This document shows, in pieces, positions 26,101 through 34,727 of a DNA stretch of 64,000 nucleotides. The notes under the pieces were generated by a model that made no database searches, was not told the DNA's origin, and worked only from the letters and a program-made list of their open reading frames with translations. Within the stretch, counting starts at the first letter, position 1. Every line of letters starts with the position of its first letter. The position numbers were made by a program, and so were the translations under genes. Origin of the DNA: Sipunculus nudus (Eukaryota; Annelida; Sipuncula; Golfingiida; Sipunculidae); NCBI GenBank assembly GCA_026874595.1, contig CM049320.1, positions 24,585,714 to 24,649,713 on the forward strand. Reading direction: 5' to 3'.

Positions 26101-27658
26101 GGGGCGTGCGATATTTTCGATATATCGATATATCGTGATACGGTGTTTCGCATATTGCGTGTCAGGATATATGGTTTTTGTATATCGATGTTTGTCGATA
26201 TTTGGCAAACGTGACTGAAACTGATCTGTTGTAGTAAAAATAAATATTGTGTTACAAATGTTGACATCTAAAGTGGTTGATTTTAGTGAAAGGCCAAAAG
26301 CGAAATACGCCATCGTGTCAATGGACACTCCTTTAGGGCTATTATCAAATTTTTCAAGTAGGCTTGATGGACCAAATCGTCAAAAGTCCGTCCCAGGGAA
26401 TTCAAATTTGTACTCGATGACATCATGGTACCAAAAATAAGAGATATACCACAGAAAAAGAAAGAAGGGTCGAACATTGTCAATATAACTACTAATTATC
26501 TATTAATATTCTGTCTTTAGATCTGCGTAACCGCAGGAAGATCACGTGTTAATTACACATACTTTACATCAAGAATTACAGTCTTGCTTTGTAGTACACG
26601 ACTCAGACTTTGCACACCATCTGTCCCTCTCCGTGCGAAAGCACAGACCAGATTATTGCCAAATTACAAGCATTAAAGAAAACATGTTAAAAACTTATTT
26701 TATATGTATCTTCGTGTTCTGTCAACAAAACCTAAGTGCTTTACTTTGTTATTTTTCCATATTTCCTGTTTGAAATATACACTGGTCTGCATATACTTTG
26801 TGTTATTATGTTTAACATGATAATGGATCAATGATATATTTATTGTGTTGTGCGTACCAGAAAATATACTTATTTCCTGGTAATTGATGCAATGAAGGAT
26901 ATCGTAATATGCATCGCAATACGCTTCTTAATATCGCAATATATTGCAATACGAAAATTATAGGAGATATCCCTGCAGCCCTAGTAATACGTCAATAACA
27001 ATAATAATAAAAATAATAATAAAATTACTAGTACTACCACTACTACCACTAATAATAATTATAATAATAATAATAAGTGTAATGATAGAAATAATTGCTG
27101 TTATTAGGCCTATTATTATTATTATTATAATTATTATCTTATAATTATTATTAATTTGTTTTCAAATTGATCATTATCATTTTCCCAATATAATGAAATG
27201 TTGGAAACCTGTTTGTTCTAAGGTATCCATTCAATGAGTGACCAGTATGCATATAATGATGGAGTGAGTAGCAAGTACATTTGTATTTAAAACATAACCG
27301 TTTCACTTTCCTTCAGATCCGTTCAGTAACTGCTCTGTGTTTGATGACGTATTTGACATCACAACCTTAGTGGTCAGTGACACGGAGGGATTGACCATCA
27401 CGGTCAAGAAACTGACCGTCCTACAGCAAACATTCAAACCGGCAAACGGAAGTAATGGTACGTCATACAAAGATGTCACACTGAAATTCATTGCTTGGGG
27501 GGGGGGGGGGGGGGGTTCATCATAACAGGGGAGGGAAGAAAGGAGGCCTGACTTTCAAATATTCTTTCAATAGGCCTACAGTTATACAATTTAATATATA
27601 ATTTGTATTCCATGTTCACATAACATGAAATCAATACATCGCGGCGATAGTGCTCTAC

Positions 27659-27692
<34 letters not shown>

Positions 27693-28656
27693 CTAGTGTC
27701 TATTTAATTCATATACATGTATTAGGATGGGAGGGGGGTCCGAGATCTCACGGTACAGATTTAAAATCTGCGTTATAGCCTTATATACATATATACATAT
27801 ACTAGTATGTGTGAGTGTGTTTTCCATATTTGTGAATTCTAATAAGGCAATTATGGTTTTAATCATAGTGACCTTGGATGATATTGATGAAGTCACAAGT
27901 ATGGCCCGTGACGCACTTTCGTATGGTCTGGACAGCGTGAGAGACCTGGTGGTAACAGAGACTGAAATGGACGAGGCACAGGTGCTCCACCTACTAGAAA
28001 CAATTGAAACTACTTCAGCAGACGAATGTCTGAAAGGAACCGCCAATAGAGTTCAAAAGGTAGCTGTCTTATAAAAATTATGAACATTTTATCTATTGTG
28101 AATTCATTTTCATCGATAGTATATACTGTCAGATCATGTGACAACGGTCACGTGACACGCAGATGACCGATAAGATACCGGCCTTTCCCATCACGTGACA
28201 TCGTGCATATCCCTCATCCTCATTTTATGCCTGTGGAATTACTTTTTTTCGTGCTTTTCTCGACATTTAGTAAAAGTAAGTGAAAGAGTAACTGTCGTGT
28301 TTTAGATTCAAGTATGAATACGATTGGCCAACCAAAAGTTTTCTATGTGCAATCTTCAAGCAATATTGTGGTTTTTTTAAATGTCCTTATCTTGGTGCAG
28401 AGATAGTCGATCCATTTCTTCAGGACAGTTCCAGAATTGTCCATGACAGCATGCATACTGCTGGTTCTGAACAAGAAAAATGTACATTGAATTGTTATTT
28501 TTGCCTTTTCAGGTTCTCAACCATCCCGCAGTCGATGGTGACATTGAAGACCTTCATGTGACCTTGACCTGGCTCCATGATATGTCAAGGTCATGCCTTG
28601 CCCACCATCCTTGCACACACAGATACATGTGGCGTCGACGTCATAGGGCTGTGTAG
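6434..28656 (+). CDS. Large secreted beta-repeat / coiled-coil / amphipathic-helix protein, 11 coding exons, 1,588 aa
   Basis: Join: 6434-6509, 7774-7854, 13050-16346, 17037-17201, 19087-19145, 19611-19828, 20764-20994, 24661-24824, 27317-27457, 27869-28059, 28513-28656. Every intron is GT-AG and every phase matches, giving 4,767 nt with a TAG stop. The ATG has a strong GCCATGG context. Residues 1-25 are a signal peptide. Residues ~53-1030 are beta-rich and Cys-poor, with a repeated G-x5-L-x2-SA-x5-S-x-EG-x-Y pattern near 900 and 970. Residues ~1040-1145 form a Lys/Arg/Asp-rich coiled coil. RRSRR lies at 1177-1181, a heptad AKxALDV helix near 1230-1296, RRKR at 1396-1399, and a Cys/His-rich tail follows. 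The tandem beta modules recall large uncharacterised extracellular proteins of invertebrates, fungi and bacteria (from memory, unverified). The role is unknown; an extracellular, lipid-surface or matrix function is a guess. Confidence 0.85.
7774..7854 (+). CDS. Coding exon 2: short linker after the signal peptide
   Basis: 81 nt, phase 1 at both ends. The acceptor is TGTCAAAG and the donor GGAAG|GTAGGT. It encodes an acidic/polar linker with one N-glycosylation sequon (NGT). It keeps the frame between the signal peptide exon and the large exon, which is the main support for it. Confidence 0.75.
7855..13049 (+). other. Intron between coding exons 2 and 3 (5.2 kb)
   Basis: AT-rich. It contains a compound (CT)n(CA)n tract at about 10868-10926, a C run near 11879-11894, a (TA)n tract near 12546-12568 and a (TA)n tract of about 68 bp at 12953-13020 ending 29 bp before the exon 3 acceptor. 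No coding or mobile feature could be supported. Confidence 0.55.
12953..13020. repeat. (AT)n microsatellite adjacent to the exon 3 acceptor
   Basis: Uninterrupted AT dinucleotides directly before the acceptor region (TTCTTTGCAG at 13040-13049) of the largest exon. Confidence 0.9.
13050..16346 (+). CDS. Coding exon 3: 3.3-kb exon for the beta-rich body and coiled coil
   Basis: A continuous 3,297-nt open exon, residues ~53-1151. The acceptor TTCTTTGCAG directly follows a 68-bp (AT)n tract, and the donor is AGAC|GTGAGT. Most of the translation alternates hydrophobic and polar residues with Gly/Pro turns, as expected of stacked beta strands. Two adjacent ~40-residue units near residues 900 and 970 align with one another. 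From about residue 1040 there is a helix with RKKRDFDRKKRDF-type repeats, ending in a CPSAC motif. N-glycosylation sequons (NIS, NTS, NVS) fit secretion. No enzyme motif is seen. Confidence 0.9.
17037..17201 (+). CDS. Coding exon 4: basic segment with RRSRR and start of the amphipathic helix
   Basis: 165 nt, phase 1 at both ends, acceptor TTTCCACAG, donor GCAC|GTGAGT. It contains the polybasic RRSRR, a possible proprotein convertase site, then WGWNPF and an Ala/Glu/Arg helix (KAREVAERAAEVVKERA). The 165-nt coding sequence appears identical in the duplicated copy at 31930-32094. Confidence 0.8.
17380..17660 (+). repeat. Dispersed repeat family ending in an ACCTCCA hairpin tail
   Basis: The blocks GATTACACACCCAGGACC, GCAGGTG, CACCGGGC, CTGATACC, GTACGAAACC and GGTTACCTCCATCAAAA recur in the same order at 50650-50880, and also in the duplicated region at 32280-32560. 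It looks like a non-coding interspersed element with an A-rich end. No tRNA boxes are evident. Confidence 0.5.
19087..19145 (+). CDS. Coding exon 5: short Trp/Cys-containing exon
   Basis: 59 nt, phase 1 in, phase 0 out. Acceptor ACTGACAG, donor GAA|GTAAGA. It encodes a short hydrophobic helix with two Cys (AWCIGKW, ACLAVIE). The same 59 bases recur at 33985-34043. Confidence 0.7.
19611..19828 (+). CDS. Coding exon 6: nine-fold heptad amphipathic helix
   Basis: 218 nt, phase 0 in, phase 2 out. Acceptor TACTTAAG, donor CAGA|GTAAGA. The translation is a regular 7-residue repeat opening with Ala-Lys (AKLALEV, AKKALDV, AKIAMDI, AKGALSV, AQGIVNL, AKGALDA, ANLLLEG, AKFILKS). This is an amphipathic helix of the kind that lies on lipid surfaces or self-associates. 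One synonymous difference is seen in the copy at 34510-34727. Confidence 0.8.
20090..20190 (+). repeat. Second copy of the SINE-like repeat, in intron 6
   Basis: Ordered matches to 90-220 (TGCTCTGTGC, CCCTGGTGA, AGCAGCGGTTA, GAACGACT, AGTGTA, GATGAGCGTA). It is retained at 34978-35085 in the duplicate, so it predates the duplication. Confidence 0.45.
20578..20609. repeat. Poly-T run upstream of exon 7
   Basis: About 31 T in a row. The same site in copy 2 (35471-35492) has about 22 T, a length polymorphism between the duplicates. Confidence 0.85.
20764..20994 (+). CDS. Coding exon 7: helix to beta transition
   Basis: 231 nt, phase 2 at both ends. Acceptor AAAATAG, donor TGAG|GTAAAC. The helix continues (TLDIAMVALEGVRALHRFG), followed by a Gly-rich turn and a beta-like stretch (EISFRTKLSVA...FAFYLKL). 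The pogo-like insertion lies in the intron just downstream. Confidence 0.75.
21897..21962. repeat. Perfect 14-bp inverted repeat (stem-loop)
   Basis: GACCTTGTTATGGT at 21897-21910 pairs exactly with ACCATAACAAGGTC at 21949-21962, leaving a 38-nt loop. It lies within the pogo-like element and has no counterpart in copy 2. Confidence 0.75.
22461..22691 (-). pseudogene. Remnant of pogo-type transposase DNA-binding domain
   Basis: 76 codons on the - strand. The segment MRLAVKAVVEGASLKEASRD followed by FGVPRNT matches the helix-turn-helix of pogo/Tigger/jerky transposases (basic start, Ala-rich helix, S-x-x-x-A-x-x-F-x-V-P-x-x-T). The frame then degenerates, and no catalytic region follows toward the left end of the element. 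A broken gene within the element described at 21272-23825. Confidence 0.6.
22758..23210. repeat. Cluster of (CT)n, (TA)n and ATTT microsatellites
   Basis: (TCTC)n near 22758-22785, (TA)n near 22810-22855, and a 200-bp block of TATA/ATTTATTT repeats from about 23008 to 23205, all inside the pogo-like element. Confidence 0.85.
24180..24590. mobile_element. RTE/SINE-like retroelement tail
   Basis: Contains GCACTCAGAGAGCGCAGACC and CTCCGCCAA, then GTGCCAAGCCTTTCTG, (ACAGACAAACAAA)n, and ends in ACCTCCATGGCGGAGGTAAT, a short palindrome. In my recollection these blocks are typical 3' ends of RTE-related repeats in marine invertebrates; no reverse-transcriptase reading frame is present. The same copy is in the duplicate (36525-36892), shortened in the ACAAAC tract. 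Confidence 0.5.
24661..24824 (+). CDS. Coding exon 8: contains RRKR-S possible cleavage site
   Basis: 164 nt, phase 2 in, phase 1 out. Acceptor CTTTCCACAG, donor ACAG|GTAACA. It encodes an Ile/Leu-rich helix, then GARRKRSIEEH, a canonical R-x-K-R furin-type site at residues ~1396-1399, followed by an acidic segment with an NVT sequon. Confidence 0.75.
25200..25640 (+). repeat. Dispersed repeat also present at the duplication breakpoint
   Basis: Shares AGGGATTT(T/A)CCAATATGCTGAG, GCTCATGG / GCACATGG, ACAGCGTACTTGTA, CATGAGGCG / AATGAGGCG and TTGCATCCTCA(T/C)AGAGCCT with 43060-43225, and the first part of it with 30440-30705. Equivalent positions in copy 2 are 37508-37950. Old family, no coding evidence. 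Confidence 0.5.
26099..26983. mobile_element. Non-autonomous hAT-like DNA transposon (copy 1, 885 bp)
   Basis: Begins CAGGGGCGTGCGATAT and ends ATATCCCTGCAGCCCTA, imperfect inverted ends of the hAT CAGGG type. The flanking 8-mers GCAATACA (26091-26098) and GTAATACG (26984-26991) match at 6 of 8, consistent with an aged 8-bp target duplication. The ends are rich in CGATATATCGATATATCG palindromes. No convincing transposase is found. It lies in intron 8. Confidence 0.6.
27317..27457 (+). CDS. Coding exon 9: beta segment
   Basis: 141 nt, phase 1 at both ends. Acceptor CTTCCTTCAG, donor AATG|GTACGT. It encodes SNCSVFDDVFDITTLVV and a Thr/Val strand-rich segment. One synonymous difference from the copy at 39628-39768. 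Confidence 0.75.
27869..28059 (+). CDS. Coding exon 10: acidic helical segment
   Basis: 191 nt, phase 1 in, phase 0 out. Acceptor TAATCATAG has a weak polypyrimidine tract; donor AAAG|GTAGCT. Acidic helices (DDIDEVTSMARDAL, TEMDEAQVLHLLETIE) and one Cys. The copy at 40208-40398 carries three amino-acid changes, unlike neighbouring exons. Confidence 0.7.
28147..28199. promoter_or_regulatory. Intronic cluster of CACGTG E-boxes (CLEAR-like)
   Basis: GTCACGTGAC at 28147-28156 and TCACGTGAC at 28191-28199, preceded by ATCATGTGAC near 28133, lie within 70 bp in intron 10. GTCACGTGAC is the palindromic bHLH-zip (TFEB/MITF, USF type) target. Retained at 40486-40538. Enhancer function is inference. 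Confidence 0.35.
28513..28656 (+). CDS. Coding exon 11: C-terminal exon with stop
   Basis: 144 nt, phase 0, ending in TAG. Acceptor GCCTTTTCAG. It encodes LNHPAVDGDIEDLHVTLTWL followed by a Cys/His/Arg-rich tail (SCLAHHPCTHRYMWRRHR). Identical to 40853-40996. The two Cys and clustered His may form a disulfide or metal site; that is inference. Confidence 0.75.
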   Translation, partial: VLNHPAVDGDIEDLHVTLTWLHDMSRSCLAHHPCTHRYMWRRRHRAV

Positions 28657-28852
28657 AGGATGGAACAAGTGTCGCGTTTTTTCGTTGAAATTAACTTTCT
28701 CTGATTTTCAGCATTGTAATGATTGGTTTCCAAATGAGTTTCATTATTAATATTTGATTCATGAAACACCTTAAATTAAATATGATTTTTCTGCATGAGT
28801 AGCTGTAGGAGAGCCTTGGTGAGATGTATCTGAAAACAACACTAAATTTGCA

Positions 28853-28858
28853 AATAAA
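28853..28858 (+). terminator. Polyadenylation signal AATAAA
   Basis: AATAAA about 200 bp past the stop codon at 28656, in the sequence CAAATAAAATAC. It is kept in the duplicate at 41193. Confidence 0.6.
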
Positions 28859-30027
28859 ATACTATGTTACGGACTCAAATAATATGATGAAAGAAAATCA
28901 AGATTATATGACGAACCATTGCCTTAATGCTCTAATAAAGAAGAAAAGTATATATAATTATTAAGATCATGGATCATTTTGTGGTAATAAATGTAATATA
29001 AATATTTTCTATTGTCTATATTCCCTTGGTATTCGATAAATAATTGGAAATAATTTGGTTAAGACATTTTAGCTTCGAATGTCCAACTTTCATACTTGTT
29101 CATACATATAACTAACCACTTGCTTTATCCAAATTTAATAGTTCTTGCCAGATTCATATTAATTACACTCAAAACAAGAGAGAGGTAAAGCAGTTTTTTT
29201 CCTTATCTGATAACATCAATACAGTCAGGGGGAGGGGGCATAGCTCCCGCAAATATCCACAAAATAACGTAAGAGTTCAGATACAGTTTACATGAATCTT
29301 GAAATCTCTGTCTATTTACCTTTGATAACTGTGTAACAGTGGAACCACTCTCGTTAAGCTTGAGATTGTAAGTGTAACCACATAAACCGTGAAACTGAAA
29401 GACTCAAAGCTATTGTTTAAGATCCACAATAAAATCTTAAGTGATCATTACAACAGTTTACAATTATAATAAGCTTTATGAATGGTTAATCTACTAACAT
29501 CTGTATTTTATAAATAAACCTATATGAAGGTTAATGCACAGTGCCGCCCTCGGTATATCATGTTTTTTTATCGTATGACAGTCGACCGTACAGTAGCGCC
29601 ATCTGTGGAGCGAGTCTTAAACTATTAGGTGGTGCGCTTATAATATGTACAAAGGCATAAAAACTGGCATTTACCCTTTTAAAGAAATAACCGTGAATTA
29701 TAGATAAATCATAATAACAACTGAAAAGATATCATTGTCGCTTCCTTCACTTCTGTTATAAGTTGGGGGGGGGGGCGTATTTGCAATTGTCAAAGGAAAA
29801 CTGAGGAGTTAACAGCATAAATTAACCTATCTGATTTACCCCACGAAGTAAGAAAAACACTTACCTCGTTGGGTATTTCGTACTGGAGGTATATACGTCG
29901 GAACTTATCAACACTCAGTGCAGGCTGTCAGAACGAGCGGGTTGAGATTACGTGACCTCTCCAGTACGACTGACACTCTCGCTGAGAAAAACCCACTATC
30001 TTCTGCAGCAGGTACAGGGGGTATATA

Positions 30028-30077
30028 CCCCCCCCCCCCCCCCCACACACACTTTAGCAAGGGGGGGGGGGGGGGGT
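30028..30077. repeat. Opposed poly-C / poly-G tracts
   Basis: About 16 C followed by a short CA repeat and spacer and about 16 G. It could fold back as a hairpin or form G4/i-motif structures. The counterpart near 42459-42510 differs in tract length and CA repeat number. Confidence 0.8.
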
Positions 30078-30712
30078 AGTAAATGTAATCATCCCCTGCT
30101 CTTTCGAAAATAATATATATAGAATCTGAAATTTATAATTAATTAGACATTGAAGATTATTTTATACATCTTTTAGACAACCTATAGGTTTGAAACATGA
30201 TCTTATTTTTTTATTTCGCACATGTGACATATCTATTTTGAATAATAAAATATATGCTTGAAAAAAAAGTTCAATGTTTTGATTTGATCTCTCCTGTATC
30301 AGTGTCATTAAAACAGTTGTTTAACTGAAGAATAAATACCTGTTGAGACAATATAGAAAAATTTAATACTGATATACCGGTATAGATACCAAACATAACA
30401 GTTTCACTTGACAGTCTAGCTAACTCCTGTTAAGGAAGGTTTATATAACAGCCTTGTGAGAGATGTATGAGATAATCTATCTACAGTATGTTAGTAAACA
30501 CGGTCTCTGTGTCCATGTTGACAAAAGAAGAATCAAAAGGGACCGAAGGTGGTTGATTGTACGTGCATGGGGAGGCACAAATGTCACTACTCTGGTGAGG
30601 GCATATGCATCACATCAAACATCCAAAGGGATTTACCAATATGCTGAGTTAAACAGAATTTTTCTCGCACATGGCAGGTTTTGGTTTAAGCATACTTAAA
30701 AGCTACCGTTGA

Positions 30713-31258
30713 AAGGTACTGTGCGCGTTCTTGGCATATCCGCCTTGCTGAATGTTAGCATAAGCAACGAAGGTCTGTATTTCAAAGTCCAGGGATCAGC
30801 TTTTGACTTATTTGAGGTAGTTGTAGAGGTTCACGCCGACACAACCTTGACAGGGTCAGGTTTCGAGGTGTCTGGGTATTTCAGAAATGATTTAATTGAA
30901 AGGCTTCGTGAGGGAGCTCTAGCTGGACTCCAGAAACTCCGTGAAACAGCAGATGCGGCTATAGATGGGGCAAAAGCTGGGATAGAATCAGCTCAAAGGA
31001 AACTCAGTGATGCGCGAGGAGAAGTCACAAAACTGCAAAACAAACTCAACGATGCCAAGAGGCATTTCGATAATGTCAACGGAGATCTCGAACGGAAAAA
31101 GAGGGACTTTGACAGGAAAAAACGGGATTTCGAAAATAATCAGAGACAGCTTACCGATAAACAGAAAGCGCTTGCTAAAGAGAAGAGGAAAGTGGACGAC
31201 GCCGTGAGGGCTTTGGAAAACAAGAAACGCCATGGGTGTCCATCCGCGTGCAGAAGAC
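30713..31258 (+). pseudogene. Copy 2: truncated exon 3 segment
   Basis: Encodes module 2 and the coiled coil with changes FEA to FEV, REIAD to RETAD, AREEV to ARGEV, FENKQ to FENNQ and DREK to AKEK. It starts exactly at the EGTVRVLG module boundary, without an acceptor with a pyrimidine tract and without an ATG. Donor AGAC|GTGAGT is kept. Confidence 0.65.
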
Positions 31259-31929
31259 GTGAGTATATCATCATACTAGTATTTTAATACTCGTGTTAAT
31301 GTTGTCGATAATAACATGGTAAAATAATATGGTAATCTGCTGTTTGTCCATCAGATTGCTTATCGAGTTTTATAATCCGAAATAATTCGTTTACTCGAAA
31401 TCGTGTTCCCCGTTCACTGCAATGCACAAAACTCCCGCGATCTTAACAATACATTTAGTTTTAATGAGGATAATATAGAAATAGGAGTTTGAACAATTAA
31501 TGACATGGTACGGACCATCTTCCATATCTTGAGTAGACACACATGGTAGAGTTCTGTACGGGCAGGAGAAAGGTTGTAATATGTGATGGTGAGTTTGATG
31601 TAGATCATTTTTTGGTGTTTTCTCTGAAGAGTCGGTTCCATGTTCATTACCTAACACTGACCTTTCTTTTTAACACCAAACCAGGGAGTTCCCTTTAACT
31701 GAAACTACCCATACTTAAGTTTGATCTTATTATTATTAAAAACAAATAGTATTTTGGAAATTGAAAAAAAAATCCTAAATAAATAACTGCTACTGAAATC
31801 ATTATATCTGAGTATTGATTGGTTGGAATAACATTAAAGAAATTCCACGCAGTTGTATGTTTTCAGGGAGAAGAGTTGAAGGTACCGTGCAAAGAAAACT
31901 TATGTAAATAAATATAAAATTTTCCACAG

Positions 31930-32094
31930 GGCGGGCAATTGGAGGCCCCGAGCATATCTTTTTGGATGCAAAGCGTGCCCGTCAGTTCATAAAACCCACG
32001 AGCCTGCGCCGGTCTAGAAGGTGGGGATGGAATCCATTCGAGAAAGCGAGGGAAGTCGCCGAGAGAGCAGCCGAGGTAGTCAAAGAAAGAGCAC
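31930..32094 (+). pseudogene. Copy 2: exon 4
   Basis: Sequence identical to 17037-17201, with the same acceptor and donor. Confidence 0.65.
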
Positions 32095-33984
32095 GTGAGT
32101 AATTCAGCTTCTTCCGAAACCAAGGCTCAAAGGCACAGAGCCTTATCAATATTTAAATGGGCCAGCAGCCTTGAATATACTCCCCTGGGATTAAAATAGT
32201 GATATTTTATTTATATTATCTGCCCCCCCCCCCCCCCAAAAAAAAAATATATTAAAATAAAAGTGACTTAGGGGTTATGATAGCGGCTGACATGCATGGC
32301 CTATGACCGTGTTTCACGAGTGTGTCTTCCAAGGGATCCTCGTTGGTATGACCTAGCAACAGAGGCGATTACACACCCAGGACCCGCAGGTGCAGTAGTC
32401 ACCGGGCCTGGCTGATACCAGTATATAAAATTGAGATGATACTGCGCTCTCACGTAGTACGAAACCGGATTTGATTTCCGCAAATGTACATAGAGTTAAG
32501 CTGGCAATAAAAATGGAGGCGGTTACCTCCATCAAAAGAAAATAAAAAAACATGGACCATGACCTATGACATTATTGATAATATTCACTATTTATTCATA
32601 TATTCAAAGACTATTTTTTTTTAACTATGTAGGATGAAAAAAAAATTATTTGATTATTTAAAGGTCTAAGGCAGAATAACTGATTGTAAAGTGAACATGA
32701 ACAAATACTGTTTCATAACTTCCAATTGTTTGTCTCAACCAATAAACATGCCAGAAAAATGTGTCAACAACTGGTCACACAAAATGGGTAGCACTGTTCA
32801 AGATGCATGTATAGCAAATGAAATCATTGCAAAATTGGCAATTGTAACTTTTGTAATATACAAAAATACTGATTGAAGTGGGATGTGACTTATAAATGTT
32901 ATTCATATTTTTAAGGAATCCTTAGGCCAATTCTTCTTAAAACATTGCTCGATTACAGGAACATATGTATAAGTGTTGGACATAAATTCATTTTGATGGT
33001 CAAAATGATTGCCTTGCATAAATTTTGATAGGGTGATTTCCATCTCGTAATAGTATTGAAAATGGTATGGTAATTCGTGCTGGGCAAATTGTCCTTTATA
33101 TTGCAGTTTGAAAAAAGATACGAATAAATATGCAAAAAAAAATAACAAATGATAGTACGTGTCACCACTGCTGTTTATCTGAGTAAACTCTCCATCATCA
33201 ATGAGACAGAATTATGACTGGGTTCAGATGTAAGATACCCCATTCTTTTTTCCATCTTAATTAGACTAACCCACTAGGGATCCTGTAAGAAATGAACTGC
33301 CCCGATGGGTCAGCTAATCAGATTCCTCTCCGGCTCTACTAATGCCAGGGCTAAGGGTAGTGACTTCACTTGTTGACCTCAGGCAAAGGAGTCTCTGTTC
33401 TTTGGGACAAGCACGACCTTATGATACTTAACTACGTCATTTAGTTAGTAGAGCCCCGGCGTTGAAAAGGCGACGGTTGATGTTCAAATGAAGTGCAGTA
33501 GCCTGCCACCGCACCTTGTGCTAACCCACAGACTGGCAGTGCAGTATGTTTCGGCTTTGAAGTGACAATCTATACTAAATAAAGTCAAACTTTTCGGCCA
33601 ATTTGGTGATCTAAAACTAAATTCCGTGTTGATATGTTTCATTTGTGGTAGACATTTTAAATAAAACGTGCCCAACCGTTTATTGCATGTTATACATCAG
33701 TTATAAAATAACCCGAGGACCCGAAAAATAATGTTTCCATGTATCACTATTGGATTAGGTTGTAACCTTGTGTGTCTAGGAACACGGCTGATCCAAATAT
33801 AAATATGAATATGATGTCTCCATGTATGACAATCAATATGGCTGCTACCTTATGAGAAACAAATGTCTCTACTAAAATGTGTGACCATGAATATGGCAAA
33901 GTATTGATTGACTGTGAAAACACATGTGTTTGGATTATTTTTGTAATGATTTAACTGTTATCTTTAATATTTTTAAACTGACAG

Positions 33985-34043
33985 GAGAAGCATGGTGTAT
34001 TGGAAAATGGATTGCTCGCCAGGCATGTCTGGCAGTCATTGAA
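33985..34043 (+). pseudogene. Copy 2: exon 5
   Basis: Sequence identical to 19087-19145, with splice sites kept. Confidence 0.6.
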
Positions 34044-34509
34044 GTAAGATATTCTCTGGTTATTAGATATCATTTAAAGAACAACCAAAATACTATGATT
34101 TTACTTGCACCAGTACTAACGGTAGACATACATTCTGTTTTCAGTTGCATCTTATTATAAACCCCTTTGACATATCGTCTATAAAAAAATTAAAGCCTTA
34201 GTATATGGTAGCAAATATAAATCATGTAAACAGTACTGGGATCAAGCTAATGTAAAATATACTGAAGTAAAAAAATATGAAGAGAATCATTTTTGTATTA
34301 AGCACAAATCATAATGTAAACATTATGAATTTGATTGAATGTTTCAGACTCGTAATAAAATATTGCCTGTCAGTCTGCATATATACATAAAGACATATAG
34401 ATCATACATTTCTTTATTGTTATTTCGTAAAATTGCAAACTGATTAGATGTTCTATTATAAATCGAAGTCATATTTGACTTATTTTTAATTGAAATTTAT
34501 ATGCTTAAG

Positions 34510-34727
34510 GGACTCAAATGGGTGGTCGACAAGGCGAAAATAGTGTTTGATGCTGCTAAACTGGCGCTAGAGGTCGCTAAAAAGGCTTTGGATGTCGCTA
34601 AAATCGCCATGGATATCGCAAAAGGGGCGTTGTCTGTGGCTCAGGGGATAGTGAATCTAGCAAAAGGTGCACTCGACGCCGCAAATTTGCTCCTGGAAGG
34701 AGCGAAGTTTATACTTAAAAGTGCAGA
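34510..34727 (+). pseudogene. Copy 2: exon 6 (heptad helix)
   Basis: One synonymous CTG to CTC change. The heptad helix is unchanged and splice sites are kept. Confidence 0.65.

Larger units (their letters stand above)
15801..30705 (+). repeat. Copy 1 of a large direct tandem duplication (14.9 kb)
   Basis: The sequence from AAGGTACTGTGCGCG in exon 3 to TTAAAAGCTA at 30705 recurs, nearly identical and in the same order, at 30713-43138. It carries the last third of the module 2/coiled-coil region, exons 4-11, their introns and about 2 kb of 3' flank. Copy 1 is 2.5 kb longer, mainly because of the pogo-like insertion at 21272-23825. Confidence 0.9.
28657..30705 (+). other. 3' flank of the gene within the duplicated unit
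   Basis: After the polyadenylation signal this stretch has no supported gene. It contains a GCGCCATCTGTGG motif (29597), a G run at about 29764, and a C tract (30030-30045) facing a G tract (30061-30076). A 78-codon open frame at 30463-30699 has no recognisable domain. Counterpart: 40997-43138. Confidence 0.5.

Noticed and set aside
27693-28074. Open frames of about 115 codons on both strands around exon 10
   Set aside because: Only the 27869-28059 part on + is supported by splice sites and phase; the rest is intron read-through.
30463-30699. 78-codon open frame, duplicated at 42896-43132
   Set aside because: Kept only because the region is duplicated; no recognisable domain, and part of it aligns with a dispersed repeat.
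30706-30716. Start codon or acceptor for copy 2 at the junction (TTGAAAG)
   Set aside because: TTG is not a plausible start here, and the AG lacks a pyrimidine tract; an in-frame TAA lies at 30697.
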